Below, in pieces: positions 1 to 6,806 of a DNA stretch of 9,266 bases. Where the stretch lies: NCBI GenBank assembly GCA_003555415.1, contig PWHX01000082.1:1-9266 (forward strand), in the 5' to 3' direction. The DNA comes from Syntrophomonadaceae bacterium. GTDB lineage: Bacteria > Bacillota > Dethiobacteria > SKNC01. Position numbers and translations under genes: made by a program. Every line of letters begins with the position of its first letter. The first letter of the stretch is position 1. A model generated the notes under the pieces. It made no database searches. It saw only the letters and a program-made list of their open reading frames with translations, and was not told the DNA's origin.

Positions 1-29
1 CATAGTAAATATAGTAACAGTTAGTTCAT

Positions 30-37
30 AGGGGTGA
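30..37 (+). promoter_or_regulatory. Shine-Dalgarno site setting the TTG start of yqeG
   Basis: AGGGGTGA closely resembles the full anti-16S complement and lies just upstream of the TTG at 42. It supports the non-ATG start; no in-frame ATG with a comparable site is seen nearby. Confidence 0.7.
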
Positions 38-41
38 TCTT

Positions 42-551
42 TTGTTAAACTTACTTTGTCCAGATATATATCTCGAGTCCATATACCAGCTGGACCTTTC
101 TAAACTAAAAAAGAAAGGGATAAAAGGTATTATCACCGACCTTGATAATACTTTAATAGCCTGGGACGAGAATGAAATATATCCCCAACTTGACGATTGG
201 TTTAAAATATTAAAAGAAGAGGGCTTTAAGGTCTGTATTGTTTCTAATAATTCTTTAGAAAGAGTAAGTGAATTTGCTGATATTTTTGGTATTCCGGCTA
301 TACCTAAAGCAGTTAAGCCCAGGAGAAGGGCTTTTCGCCTGGCTATGGAAAAAATGCAGCTCAAACCAGAAGAGGCAGCTGTCCTGGGGGACCAGGTTTT
401 TACCGATGTGCTGGGAGGAAACCGGTTAGGCCTGTTCACTATCCTGGTAATACCAGTAAGTGAACGGGAATTTATAGGAACAAAAGTAGTCAGGCAGGCA
501 GAGAAATTTGTTTTAAAGCGGCTAAAGAATAAGGGCATGCTATCTCATTAA
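42..551 (+). CDS. yqeG: YqeG family HAD-superfamily (IIIA) phosphatase
   Basis: This is a 169-residue protein, close to the roughly 170 residues usual for YqeG. All haloacid dehalogenase motifs are visible: motif I DLDNT with nucleophile Asp33 and Asp35, motif II Ser68-Asn69-Asn70, motif III Lys92-Pro93, and motif IV GDQVFTD at 116-122 with the Mg-binding acidic residues. The family is a cytosolic phosphohydrolase whose physiological substrate is not well established. The start is TTG at 42, supported by a strong ribosome site. In Bacillus subtilis yqeG is followed by the GTPase gene yqeH and then aroE; here aroE follows directly and yqeH is absent, an order I associate with some Clostridia. 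A weak hairpin overlaps its 3' end, and 197 bases separate it from aroE. The family call is secure; the biological role is not. Confidence 0.9.
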   Translation: MLNLLCPDIYLESIYQLDLSKLKKKGIKGIITDLDNTLIAWDENEIYPQLDDWFKILKEEGFKVCIVSNNSLERVSEFADIFGIPAIPKAVKPRRRAFRLAMEKMQLKPEEAAVLGDQVFTDVLGGNRLGLFTILVIPVSEREFIGTKVVRQAEKFVLKRLKNKGMLSH

Positions 552-564
552 CATGCTTTTTATT
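531..564 (+). terminator. possible weak intrinsic terminator after yqeG
   Basis: A nine-pair stem (531-539 with 552-560, two G-U pairs) encloses a 12-base loop containing the yqeG stop, and its 3' arm runs into a T-rich stretch. The core is GCATG/CATGC. The stem is short and A/U-rich at its base, so termination would be partial at best. Confidence 0.4.
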
Positions 565-642
565 TTTAGTCTCTTTTTTATTTTTATCTAATTATCTTAA
601 ATTTTCGACTATTTTCATTATTTTATTTAATTATCTTCGCAA

Positions 643-671
643 TTGTGTTATTATAAAAAATGAGTTATATT
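643..671 (+). promoter_or_regulatory. candidate sigma-A promoter upstream of aroE
   Basis: TTGTGT (643-648) and TATATT (666-671) are separated by 17 bases, giving three and five consensus matches. It lies in the very AT-rich 197-base gap between yqeG and aroE, where chance matches are common, so the call is tentative. Nothing else is evident in the gap apart from the aroE ribosome site GGAGGG at 736-741. Confidence 0.3.
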
Positions 672-748
672 ATGTAAATGTCACATATATTTTGCTTATT
701 AAAGGAATAATTGGATTAGAGGATTAAAGTATGATGGAGGGATAAATC

Positions 749-1597
749 ATGGAAAGCATATCTGGTTCTACTTCAGTTTTTGGATTAATTGGAGATCCCA
801 TCCAACACTCCCTTTCCCCCGAAATGCATAATGCAGCTTACCGGGAACTTAAGCTAAACTGTACATATGTTCCTTTCAGGGTAAAAAAAGATGACCTGCC
901 GGAGGCCATAAAAGGAATCAGGTCACTGAATATTAAGGGGGTAAACGTTACTACTCCCCATAAAGAGGCAGTTTTAGCCCATTTAGATGAAATATCTGAG
1001 GAATCTTCAATTATCGGCGCTGTTAACACTATAGTTAATGATCAGGGGAAACTAAGAGGGCATAACACCGACGGTTCTGGTTTTGTTAAATATTTAAAAG
1101 AAGAGATAGACATAGATCTGAAGGGTAAAAAAATTTTAATAGTAGGTTTAGGAGGAGCAGCTAAATCCATAGCTCTTTATCTCTGCAAAGAAGATATTCA
1201 AAGGATGATTATTGCCAACAGGACTCCTGAAAAAGCAGAACAATATGCAAAAAAATTGCAAAAGAATACTAACAAACCTGTTGCCGGTATTCCCCTGGAT
1301 AAGAATATTTTGGATGCATTTATTTCTAAAACCGATCTTTTCATCTATACACTTCCCACCGATCTTATTACCGGAGGAGAGTGGCCCTTTACCTATAATG
1401 TATTTCCATCAGAAGCTGTATTGTTTGATCTACGGTATTATCCTAAAGAAACAACTTTGATGAAGATAGCAAGGGAAATGGGTTTATCCAGCTATAACGG
1501 ACTGGGGATGCTGTTGTACCAAGGATTACTGGCTTTTCAGATCTTTACCGGTAGTGAGCCTCCTCTTGAAGTTATGAAGTCTATTGTTATGCAGTAG
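749..1597 (+). CDS. aroE: Shikimate dehydrogenase (NADP+)
   Basis: AroE reversibly reduces 3-dehydroshikimate to shikimate with NADPH in the cytosolic shikimate pathway to aromatic amino acids. The 282-residue length is normal. The N-terminal substrate domain has the shikimate-binding SLSP at 21-24, the NVTTPHK block with catalytic Lys72, and NTDG at 106-109 with catalytic Asp108. The Rossmann half carries the glycine-rich loop GLGGAA at 133-138 and the NRT motif at 157-159 that contacts the 2'-phosphate of NADPH, favouring NADP over NAD. The C-terminal YNGLGMLLYQG at 249-259 is the usual signature, with Gln258 lining the substrate site. ATG at 749 follows GGAGGG (736-741) with good spacing. 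The quinate/shikimate paralogue YdiB is the alternative, but context and the NRT motif favour AroE. pilT follows after 64 bases with no terminator seen, so they may be cotranscribed. Confidence 0.95.
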   Translation: MESISGSTSVFGLIGDPIQHSLSPEMHNAAYRELKLNCTYVPFRVKKDDLPEAIKGIRSLNIKGVNVTTPHKEAVLAHLDEISEESSIIGAVNTIVNDQGKLRGHNTDGSGFVKYLKEEIDIDLKGKKILIVGLGGAAKSIALYLCKEDIQRMIIANRTPEKAEQYAKKLQKNTNKPVAGIPLDKNILDAFISKTDLFIYTLPTDLITGGEWPFTYNVFPSEAVLFDLRYYPKETTLMKIAREMGLSSYNGLGMLLYQGLLAFQIFTGSEPPLEVMKSIVMQ

Positions 1598-1661
1598 ATG
1601 TAAACCAGCAAATTTAAACTTATTTTGAATAACTTGACCCAACAATAAAGGAGAAGAAATC

Positions 1662-2741
1662 ATGAGTTATCCTTTGGATATGGAGGGACTACTTAAGTTA
1701 ACTGTGGAAAAAGATGGCTCAGATCTCCACCTGGCGGTAGGTGTTTCTCCTTTAATAAGGATTAATGGAGAATTGATGGCCCAGAATTTCCCGGCTTTAA
1801 TGTCTGTGGACATGGAAACAATCCTATACTCTATTCTTGAGCCTCACCAGAAGGAGCACCTAGAGAATGAGTGGGAGCTAGATTTTTCCTATTCTGTTGA
1901 TGGAGTCGCCCGTTTCCGGGGAAATGTCATGTACCAGCAGGGGACTCTGTCGGCAGTATTTAGAGCGATAACTCATAACCTTCCTGACATTGAAACTTTA
2001 GGTTTACCAGCAGAAGTAAAAAACCTGTGTTATTTATCCCAGGGGTTGGTGTTGGTTACAGGTCCCTCGGGCAGTGGAAAATCTACTACCCTGGCTGCTA
2101 TGATTGATTTCATCAATAATAATCGCAGTGTAAATATTGTAACTGTGGAAGACCCTATTGAGTTTTTGCACAAGCATAAGAAATCTACAGTCAGGCAGCG
2201 GGAGATCGGGACAGATACCCACACTTTTAACAATGCTCTGCGGCATGTTCTCCGGGCTGATCCCGATGTTATTCTAATAGGAGAGATGAGGGATCTGGAC
2301 ACCATTTCCATAGCTTTGACTGCTGCAGAAACGGGACACCTGGTTCTATCTACCCTACATACTCAAACGGCTCCTTTAACTATCAGTCGGATTGCAGATG
2401 TTTTCCATGCAGATCAAAGGGATCAGGTTAAGCAGCAGTTGGCTAACTCATTAAAAGGTGTTTTATCTCAGCAGCTTTTGCCAAGGGCCGATATTAGTGG
2501 CAGGGTTGCGGCTATTGAATTTATGTTACATTCACAAGCTATACGTAGCTTAATCCGGGAAGGAAAATTGCATCAATTATACAGCACCATACAAACCAGT
2601 TATTCCATGGGGATGCAAACTATGGACCAGGCACTGGCCAAGTTATATAGCGTAGGACTTATTACCCGCCGAATAGCTGAGGAACAATGTATTGATCGGA
2701 AAGAAATAGAACGCCTTCTTGACAGTTCTAAGACTACTTAA
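1662..2741 (+). CDS. pilT: Type IV pilus retraction ATPase PilT
   Basis: PilT is a cytoplasmic hexameric AAA-like motor that depolymerises type IV pili and powers twitching motility and DNA uptake. The protein has 359 residues, typical of the family. In order: an N-terminal PAS-like domain (about 1-100), Walker A GPSGSGKS (134-141), the Asp box VTVEDPIEF (160-168), Walker B DVILIGE (202-208) with Glu208, and the His box HLVLSTLHT (226-234). The PilT hallmark AIRNLIRE appears as AIRSLIRE at 293-300; this separates it from PilB and GspE. It also lacks the MshEN domain and the four-cysteine zinc motif of PilB. ATG at 1662 follows AAAGGAG (1647-1653). A strong terminator follows, so the signalling genes downstream are probably a separate unit. 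The gene appears intact, unlike pilB 4 kb downstream. Confidence 0.94.
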   Translation: MSYPLDMEGLLKLTVEKDGSDLHLAVGVSPLIRINGELMAQNFPALMSVDMETILYSILEPHQKEHLENEWELDFSYSVDGVARFRGNVMYQQGTLSAVFRAITHNLPDIETLGLPAEVKNLCYLSQGLVLVTGPSGSGKSTTLAAMIDFINNNRSVNIVTVEDPIEFLHKHKKSTVRQREIGTDTHTFNNALRHVLRADPDVILIGEMRDLDTISIALTAAETGHLVLSTLHTQTAPLTISRIADVFHADQRDQVKQQLANSLKGVLSQQLLPRADISGRVAAIEFMLHSQAIRSLIREGKLHQLYSTIQTSYSMGMQTMDQALAKLYSVGLITRRIAEEQCIDRKEIERLLDSSKTT

Positions 2742-2781
2742 GAAGTTGGAAATTTGCAAAATTAATTGCCTTGTGAAAAGG

Positions 2782-2820
2782 AAACGTCGTTAGAACTTTT
2801 AGTCTTAACGGCGTTTTTAT
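2782..2820 (+). terminator. intrinsic terminator after pilT
   Basis: An 11-pair stem (2782-2792 AAACGTCGTTA with 2806-2816 TAACGGCGTTT, one G-U pair) encloses a 13-base loop, and the 3' arm runs into TTTTTATT. It lies 40 bases after the pilT stop and would end the aroE-pilT transcript. Confidence 0.8.
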
Positions 2821-2881
2821 TGCGCTTAAGTCCAGAAAAGGTCGAAAATAATACTTTTAGATAATATATTTATAGTCTTTT

Positions 2882-2935
2882 TTACCATAAAAATTGGCTC
2901 TTGAGTATTATGTGTTCCAACACATTATATGGTAA
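2882..2935. promoter_or_regulatory. nested inverted repeats upstream of the kinase operon (candidate operator)
   Basis: An inner dyad, ATGTGTT-cc-AACACAT (2910-2925), sits inside an outer perfect inverted repeat, TTACCATA (2882-2889) and TATGGTAA (2928-2935). A loose promoter can be drawn with TTGAGT (2901-2906) and a TATAT-like hexamer at 2925-2930, which would place the inner dyad in the spacer. No T-run follows, so this is not a terminator. The regulator is unknown. Confidence 0.4.
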
Positions 2936-2961
2936 TATTTTCTTAAGTTAGTTTACAAATT

Positions 2962-2966
2962 GGGAG
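2962..2966 (+). promoter_or_regulatory. Shine-Dalgarno site setting the kinase start
   Basis: GGGAG lies eight bases before ATG 2975. The open frame also contains a TTG at 2960, but that codon overlaps this site and has no ribosome site of its own, so ATG 2975 is preferred. Confidence 0.6.
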
Positions 2967-2974
2967 TCGAAAAC

Positions 2975-4822
2975 ATGACTATTCGTATGAAGATGCTTAC
3001 AATAATTAGTTTTGCGTTTGCTTGCCTGATTGGAATAGCTCTTTATGTTACATCAAAAGTAGCTGTCCTTAACGAAGTGGGACAGGAAATATACAGGCAG
3101 GGTTATGTATATTATTTATTTTTCATTTTATTTATTCTTACGCTGTTGGCAGCTCTTATTACTATGCTACTTTTAGAAAAAGTACTATTATCTCGTTTGG
3201 ATTATTTAAGTAATAGTGTCAGTAGAATCGGTACAAACGGCGATTTTTCCGCCCGGGTTAAAATATCTGGGACAGATGAATTGTCTGCTTTGGCTCAAGA
3301 AATCAATGGGATGCTCCTGGCTCTAGAGTGGTCACATTGTGAACTAGTTGAGAGTGAGGTTCGGCTGCGGCGTATTACTGATAACATGCTTGACATGATA
3401 GCACAGACAGATATGGAAGGTAGCTTCCTATATGTTAGTTCCTCTCATAAAAGTGTTCTTGGATATGAGTATAATGATATGATTGGAAAATCTTTAATTG
3501 ATTTTGTACATCCTTTAGATCAAAGACGTATGGAAATTATATTTGAGTTTGCCAGGGATAATTCTTCCCTAGGTAAGATACAATTTCGATGTAAACACGC
3601 AAAAGGCCATTATCTTTGGTTGGAGGCTGCAGGTAACCTTTTACATGATGATGGAAAGGCAGTTGGAGCTATTTTTGGAACCAGGGACATTACTGATCGT
3701 AAAATGGCTGAAGAACACTTAAAAGAATCAGAAGAAAAATATAGACAGATAATGGCAGCTATTGAAGAAGGTTATTACGAAGTAGATATATATGGTAATT
3801 TTACTTTTGTTAATGATTCCTTATGTCGTATAACTGGCTATAATCGAAGAGAGTTAATGAAACTAAGTTATGATATCTTATCTCAGGATTATAACGAAGT
3901 TGTTAACTCCTTTGATAGTGTTGCTGTTAGCGGAATTTCTGAAAAAGGTTTGGTGTGGGAACTGGTGAAAAAAGATCGAAGTGTAAGTTTTGTAGAAATT
4001 TCTATTTCTCTTATTAAAAATAAACAAAAACAGCAGACTGGATTCAGGGGACTCGTTAGAGATGTTACGGAACGTAAAATTGCTGAGGAAGAAATAAGAA
4101 AAATGAATGAAGAATTAGAACTTAGAGTTATTGAACGTACTGCACAGCTAGAAGCGGCTAACAAAGAACTGGAAGCATTTAGCTACTCGGTATCTCATGA
4201 CCTAAGGGCGCCGCTGAGAAGTATTGATGGATTCAGTAATGCCCTTATGGATGATTATGGAGACAAGCTTGATACACAAGGGCTAGATTACCTTCAAAGA
4301 GTAAGAGCTGCTTCTCAGCGTATGGGACAACTTATAGATGATTTGCTTAACTTATCCCGGGTGAGTAGAAGTGATATGTGTAGAGAAACGGTAAATTTAA
4401 GTGACCTGGCACAAGATATCATAACAGAGTTGAAACGTACTAATTCGGAAAGAGATGTAGAGTTTATTCTAAATTCAAAAATAACAGTAAATGGAGACAC
4501 ACGACTTCTAAAAATAATGTTAGAAAATCTTATAGGAAATGCCTGGAAATTTACTGAAAAAAATTCTTGCTCCAGAATTGAATTTGGTGTTACAAAAAAT
4601 GGTTCTAGCCCTGAATATTTTGTCCAGGATAATGGTGCCGGTTTTCAAAATGAATATGCTGATAAACTCTTTGGTGCTTTTCAGCGACTACATTCACCTG
4701 ATGAATTCTCGGGTACCGGTATTGGTTTGGCTACTGTTGCTCGTATAGTGCACCGACATGGTGGGAGGGTTTGGGCTGAAGGTGAAGTTGATAAAGGGGC
4801 AGTATTTTATTTTACACTATAA
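2975..4822 (+). CDS. Membrane sensor histidine kinase (TM2-HAMP-PAS-PAS-HisKA-HATPase)
   Basis: From ATG 2975 the protein has 615 residues. Two membrane helices (about 8-30 and 44-70) flank an extracytoplasmic loop of only about 13 residues, so sensing is likely intramembrane or cytoplasmic. A HAMP domain (about 70-122) leads to two PAS-PAC units (about 131-242 and 255-368) and a coiled linker. The H-box SVSHDLRAPLRSIDGF holds phosphoacceptor His408; its SHDLRAPL form is typical of phytochrome-like and Rcp1-partnered kinases. The ATPase domain has the N-box ENLIGN (517-522), G1 DNGAG (552-556) and G2 GTGIGL (580-585), so it should be active. No chromophore or haem-binding residue is obvious in the PAS domains, so the ligand is unknown. 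It heads a three-gene rightward unit: the next regulator starts 24 bases after its stop. Kinase identity is certain; the signal is not. Confidence 0.92.
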   Translation: MTIRMKMLTIISFAFACLIGIALYVTSKVAVLNEVGQEIYRQGYVYYLFFILFILTLLAALITMLLLEKVLLSRLDYLSNSVSRIGTNGDFSARVKISGTDELSALAQEINGMLLALEWSHCELVESEVRLRRITDNMLDMIAQTDMEGSFLYVSSSHKSVLGYEYNDMIGKSLIDFVHPLDQRRMEIIFEFARDNSSLGKIQFRCKHAKGHYLWLEAAGNLLHDDGKAVGAIFGTRDITDRKMAEEHLKESEEKYRQIMAAIEEGYYEVDIYGNFTFVNDSLCRITGYNRRELMKLSYDILSQDYNEVVNSFDSVAVSGISEKGLVWELVKKDRSVSFVEISISLIKNKQKQQTGFRGLVRDVTERKIAEEEIRKMNEELELRVIERTAQLEAANKELEAFSYSVSHDLRAPLRSIDGFSNALMDDYGDKLDTQGLDYLQRVRAASQRMGQLIDDLLNLSRVSRSDMCRETVNLSDLAQDIITELKRTNSERDVEFILNSKITVNGDTRLLKIMLENLIGNAWKFTEKNSCSRIEFGVTKNGSSPEYFVQDNGAGFQNEYADKLFGAFQRLHSPDEFSGTGIGLATVARIVHRHGGRVWAEGEVDKGAVFYFTL

Positions 4823-4832
4823 ATAGTAAAGT

Positions 4833-4840
4833 GGGGATGG
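4833..4840 (+). promoter_or_regulatory. Shine-Dalgarno site setting the TTG start of the Rcp1-like regulator
   Basis: GGGGATGG lies six bases before TTG 4847. The next candidate start, an in-frame GTG at 4859, would cut into the first beta strand of the receiver domain. Confidence 0.5.
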
Positions 4841-4846
4841 ATTATT

Positions 4847-5296
4847 TTGAATAATAATGTGCTGTTATTAGTAGAGGATAATAGTGATGATGTAGAATTA
4901 ACTATATATGCTTTGAAAAAGAATAATATTATGACCGAATTAGCGGTAGCTCGAGATGGGATAGAAGCACTAGATTATCTTTTTGGAACCGGAACATTTA
5001 CCGGCCGTGATACAAGGGATATGCCCAAGGTGATTTTGCTAGATTTGAAGCTCCCCAAGATTGATGGGTTGGAAGTCTTAAAACGTTTAAGGGAAAATGA
5101 AAATACTAAGTCTCTACCTGTGGTTGTGCTTACTTCTTCAAAAGAGGAAAAGGACGTTATTAGAAGCTATCAATTAGGAGCAAACAGCTATATTCGTAAA
5201 GCAGTAGATTTTAGTCAATTTTTTGATGATATTAGGGAAATAGTTAATTACTGGTTGGTTCTAAATGTTGCTGACAGAACCGGAAAGGGGGATTAA
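4847..5296 (+). CDS. Single-domain response regulator, Rcp1-like
   Basis: This is a 149-residue protein made only of a receiver domain, with no DNA-binding or enzymatic output. The acidic pocket (Glu10-Asp11), phosphoacceptor Asp66 in ILLDLKLPKIDG, Thr96 in VVVLTSS and Lys118 are all present, so it should accept phosphate. The long beta2-alpha2 region with ARDGIEALDYLFG and the extended C-terminus with FFDDIREIVNYWLVLN are characteristic of the Rcp1 family, which pairs with phytochrome-like kinases. This matches the kinase gene directly upstream. It starts with TTG at 4847 and ends inside the start of the next gene (TAATG, one shared base), implying translational coupling. It may act as a phosphate shuttle, a sink, or a protein-protein regulator; the sequence does not say which. 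Confidence 0.9.
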   Translation: MNNNVLLLVEDNSDDVELTIYALKKNNIMTELAVARDGIEALDYLFGTGTFTGRDTRDMPKVILLDLKLPKIDGLEVLKRLRENENTKSLPVVVLTSSKEEKDVIRSYQLGANSYIRKAVDFSQFFDDIREIVNYWLVLNVADRTGKGD

Positions 5297-6684
5297 TGAG
5301 TAGTCCGCTACGTGTTTTAATTGTTGAAGACTCAGAAGATCATACTTTATTATTGCTCCGAGAATTAAAACGTGGGGGTTATGATCCCATATCTCAACGG
5401 GTTGATACAGCTTCAGACATGAAAGAAGCACTAAAAAAACAGTCTTGGGATATTGTTATTGCTGATCATAATATGCCTCAGTTTAGTGCCCCTGCTGCAT
5501 TAAACTTATTAAAAGAAACTGGAGTTGATCAACCCTTTATAATTGTATCGGGAGCCATAGGGGAAGACATGGCTGTAAACGCTATGAAGTCAGGTGCCAG
5601 CGATTATATCTACAAGGGTAATTTATCACGCCTAATACCGGCTGTGGAAAGAGAAATGCAGGAGGTTCAAGTTCGGCAGGAACGCAAACAGGCAAAGGAA
5701 GATTTAAAGTTAAGCGAAGAAAAATTCGGAACTCTTTTTCATAATGCAAATGACATAATATGTCTTTATGAATTGTTAGATAACGGTTTGCCTGGACGTT
5801 TTATTGAGGTTAATGATGTAGCCTGCCGTAAACTAGGCTACACCAGGGATGATTTTTTCTCCTTGACACCAATGGATTTAGGACTGTTACAAAATACAGA
5901 CGGAAATTGTAATGTCATGCAGAGACTTTTAAATCAAGACGATGTTACTTTTGAGACGTCATTTGTTTCTAAAGATAAAAAAGTTATTCCAGTTGAAGTT
6001 AGCTCTCACATTTTTTGGTTAAAGAGGACTAGATCCGTCTTTTCAATTTGCAGGGATATTTCTGAACGTAAACAAGCTGAAAATGATCTTAAAGAGAGCT
6101 TGGAAAAGTTAACTTCTGCCATGGAGGGAGTTATCCTGGTTACTGCTAAAACAGTGGAAATGAGAGATCCTTACACTGCCGGGCATCAGAAGTCTGTTAG
6201 CAAGCTTGCATGTGCTATAGCTCAAGAAATGGGCCTTCCAAAGAAGGAGATTGACGGGATACGATTAGCTTGTCAAATTCATGATCTAGGGAAAATTTAT
6301 GTGCCTGCTGAAATTTTAAGTAAACCCGGTAAAATCTCCAACATAGAATTTGAAATGATTAGAGCGCATCCCCAAATGGCTTACGATATATTAAAGATGA
6401 TAGAATTCCCCTGGCCTATTGCTGATATTGTAGGTCAGCATCATGAAAGGATAGATGGGTCAGGTTATCCCTTGGGTTTACCAGGTAGTGAAATAACTAT
6501 GGGAGCCAAGATTCTTGGCGTGGCTGATGTAGTAGAAGCTATGGCTTCTCACAGGCCTTACCGTCCTGCTCTGGGTATGAAGAAAGCCTTAACAGAGATT
6601 TTAGATAATAGAAGTGGTCCTTATGATCCCAAAGTGGTAGATGCTTGTATACGGCTTTTTTCTAATTCAGAATTTAAAATATAA
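5296..6684 (+). CDS. Response regulator with PAS and HD-GYP c-di-GMP phosphodiesterase domains
   Basis: The 462-residue protein has three parts. An N-terminal receiver (about 1-125) has Asp57 as likely phosphoacceptor in VIADHNMP. A PAS-PAC unit (about 145-262) ends in DISERKQAE. An HD-GYP domain follows (about 280-460). The metal and catalytic residues look intact: His297, His329-Asp330 in QIHDLGKI, His358, His382-His383 in GQHHERIDGSGYP, the GYP triplet at 390-392, and Asp411. Enzymes of this family hydrolyse c-di-GMP to pGpG or GMP in the cytoplasm. Start ATG 5296 overlaps the previous stop and follows AAAGGGGG (5284-5291). The cognate kinase is probably the one encoded two genes upstream. 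pilB, whose product carries a c-di-GMP-binding type domain, is next. Activity is inferred from residues only; some HD-GYP proteins act on other cyclic dinucleotides. Confidence 0.92.
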   Translation: MSSPLRVLIVEDSEDHTLLLLRELKRGGYDPISQRVDTASDMKEALKKQSWDIVIADHNMPQFSAPAALNLLKETGVDQPFIIVSGAIGEDMAVNAMKSGASDYIYKGNLSRLIPAVEREMQEVQVRQERKQAKEDLKLSEEKFGTLFHNANDIICLYELLDNGLPGRFIEVNDVACRKLGYTRDDFFSLTPMDLGLLQNTDGNCNVMQRLLNQDDVTFETSFVSKDKKVIPVEVSSHIFWLKRTRSVFSICRDISERKQAENDLKESLEKLTSAMEGVILVTAKTVEMRDPYTAGHQKSVSKLACAIAQEMGLPKKEIDGIRLACQIHDLGKIYVPAEILSKPGKISNIEFEMIRAHPQMAYDILKMIEFPWPIADIVGQHHERIDGSGYPLGLPGSEITMGAKILGVADVVEAMASHRPYRPALGMKKALTEILDNRSGPYDPKVVDACIRLFSNSEFKI

Positions 6685-6732
6685 CTTCAGTAAACAAAAG
6701 TGTTGATCATCTGTGATTATTTAATTAAATAG

Positions 6733-6761
6733 TTGACAAAATTAGACAATACCATTAAAAT
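6733..6761 (+). promoter_or_regulatory. sigma-A-type promoter for pilB
   Basis: A perfect -35 TTGACA (6733-6738) is followed after exactly 17 bases by TAAAAT (6756-6761), five of six matches to the -10 consensus. Transcription would begin near 6768, giving a leader of about 40 bases. It makes pilB expression partly independent of the kinase operon. The 122-base gap holds no other clear signal. Confidence 0.7.
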
Positions 6762-6806
6762 TATATTAATATTTTTAAAATTTTCCAAAATGGATGTTGA
6801 ATTTAT

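Noticed and set aside
2821..2959. A c-di-GMP riboswitch upstream of the kinase operon
   Set aside because: The region lacks the conserved GEMM-I core elements; only the simple dyads are seen.
2960..2974. TTG 2960 as the kinase start
   Set aside because: It overlaps the GGGAG ribosome site that serves ATG 2975 and has no upstream site of its own.
6695..6722. Possible terminator hairpin after the HD-GYP gene (GATCA-TCTG-TGATT)
   Set aside because: Only four or five A/T-rich pairs and no clean T-run; too weak to call.
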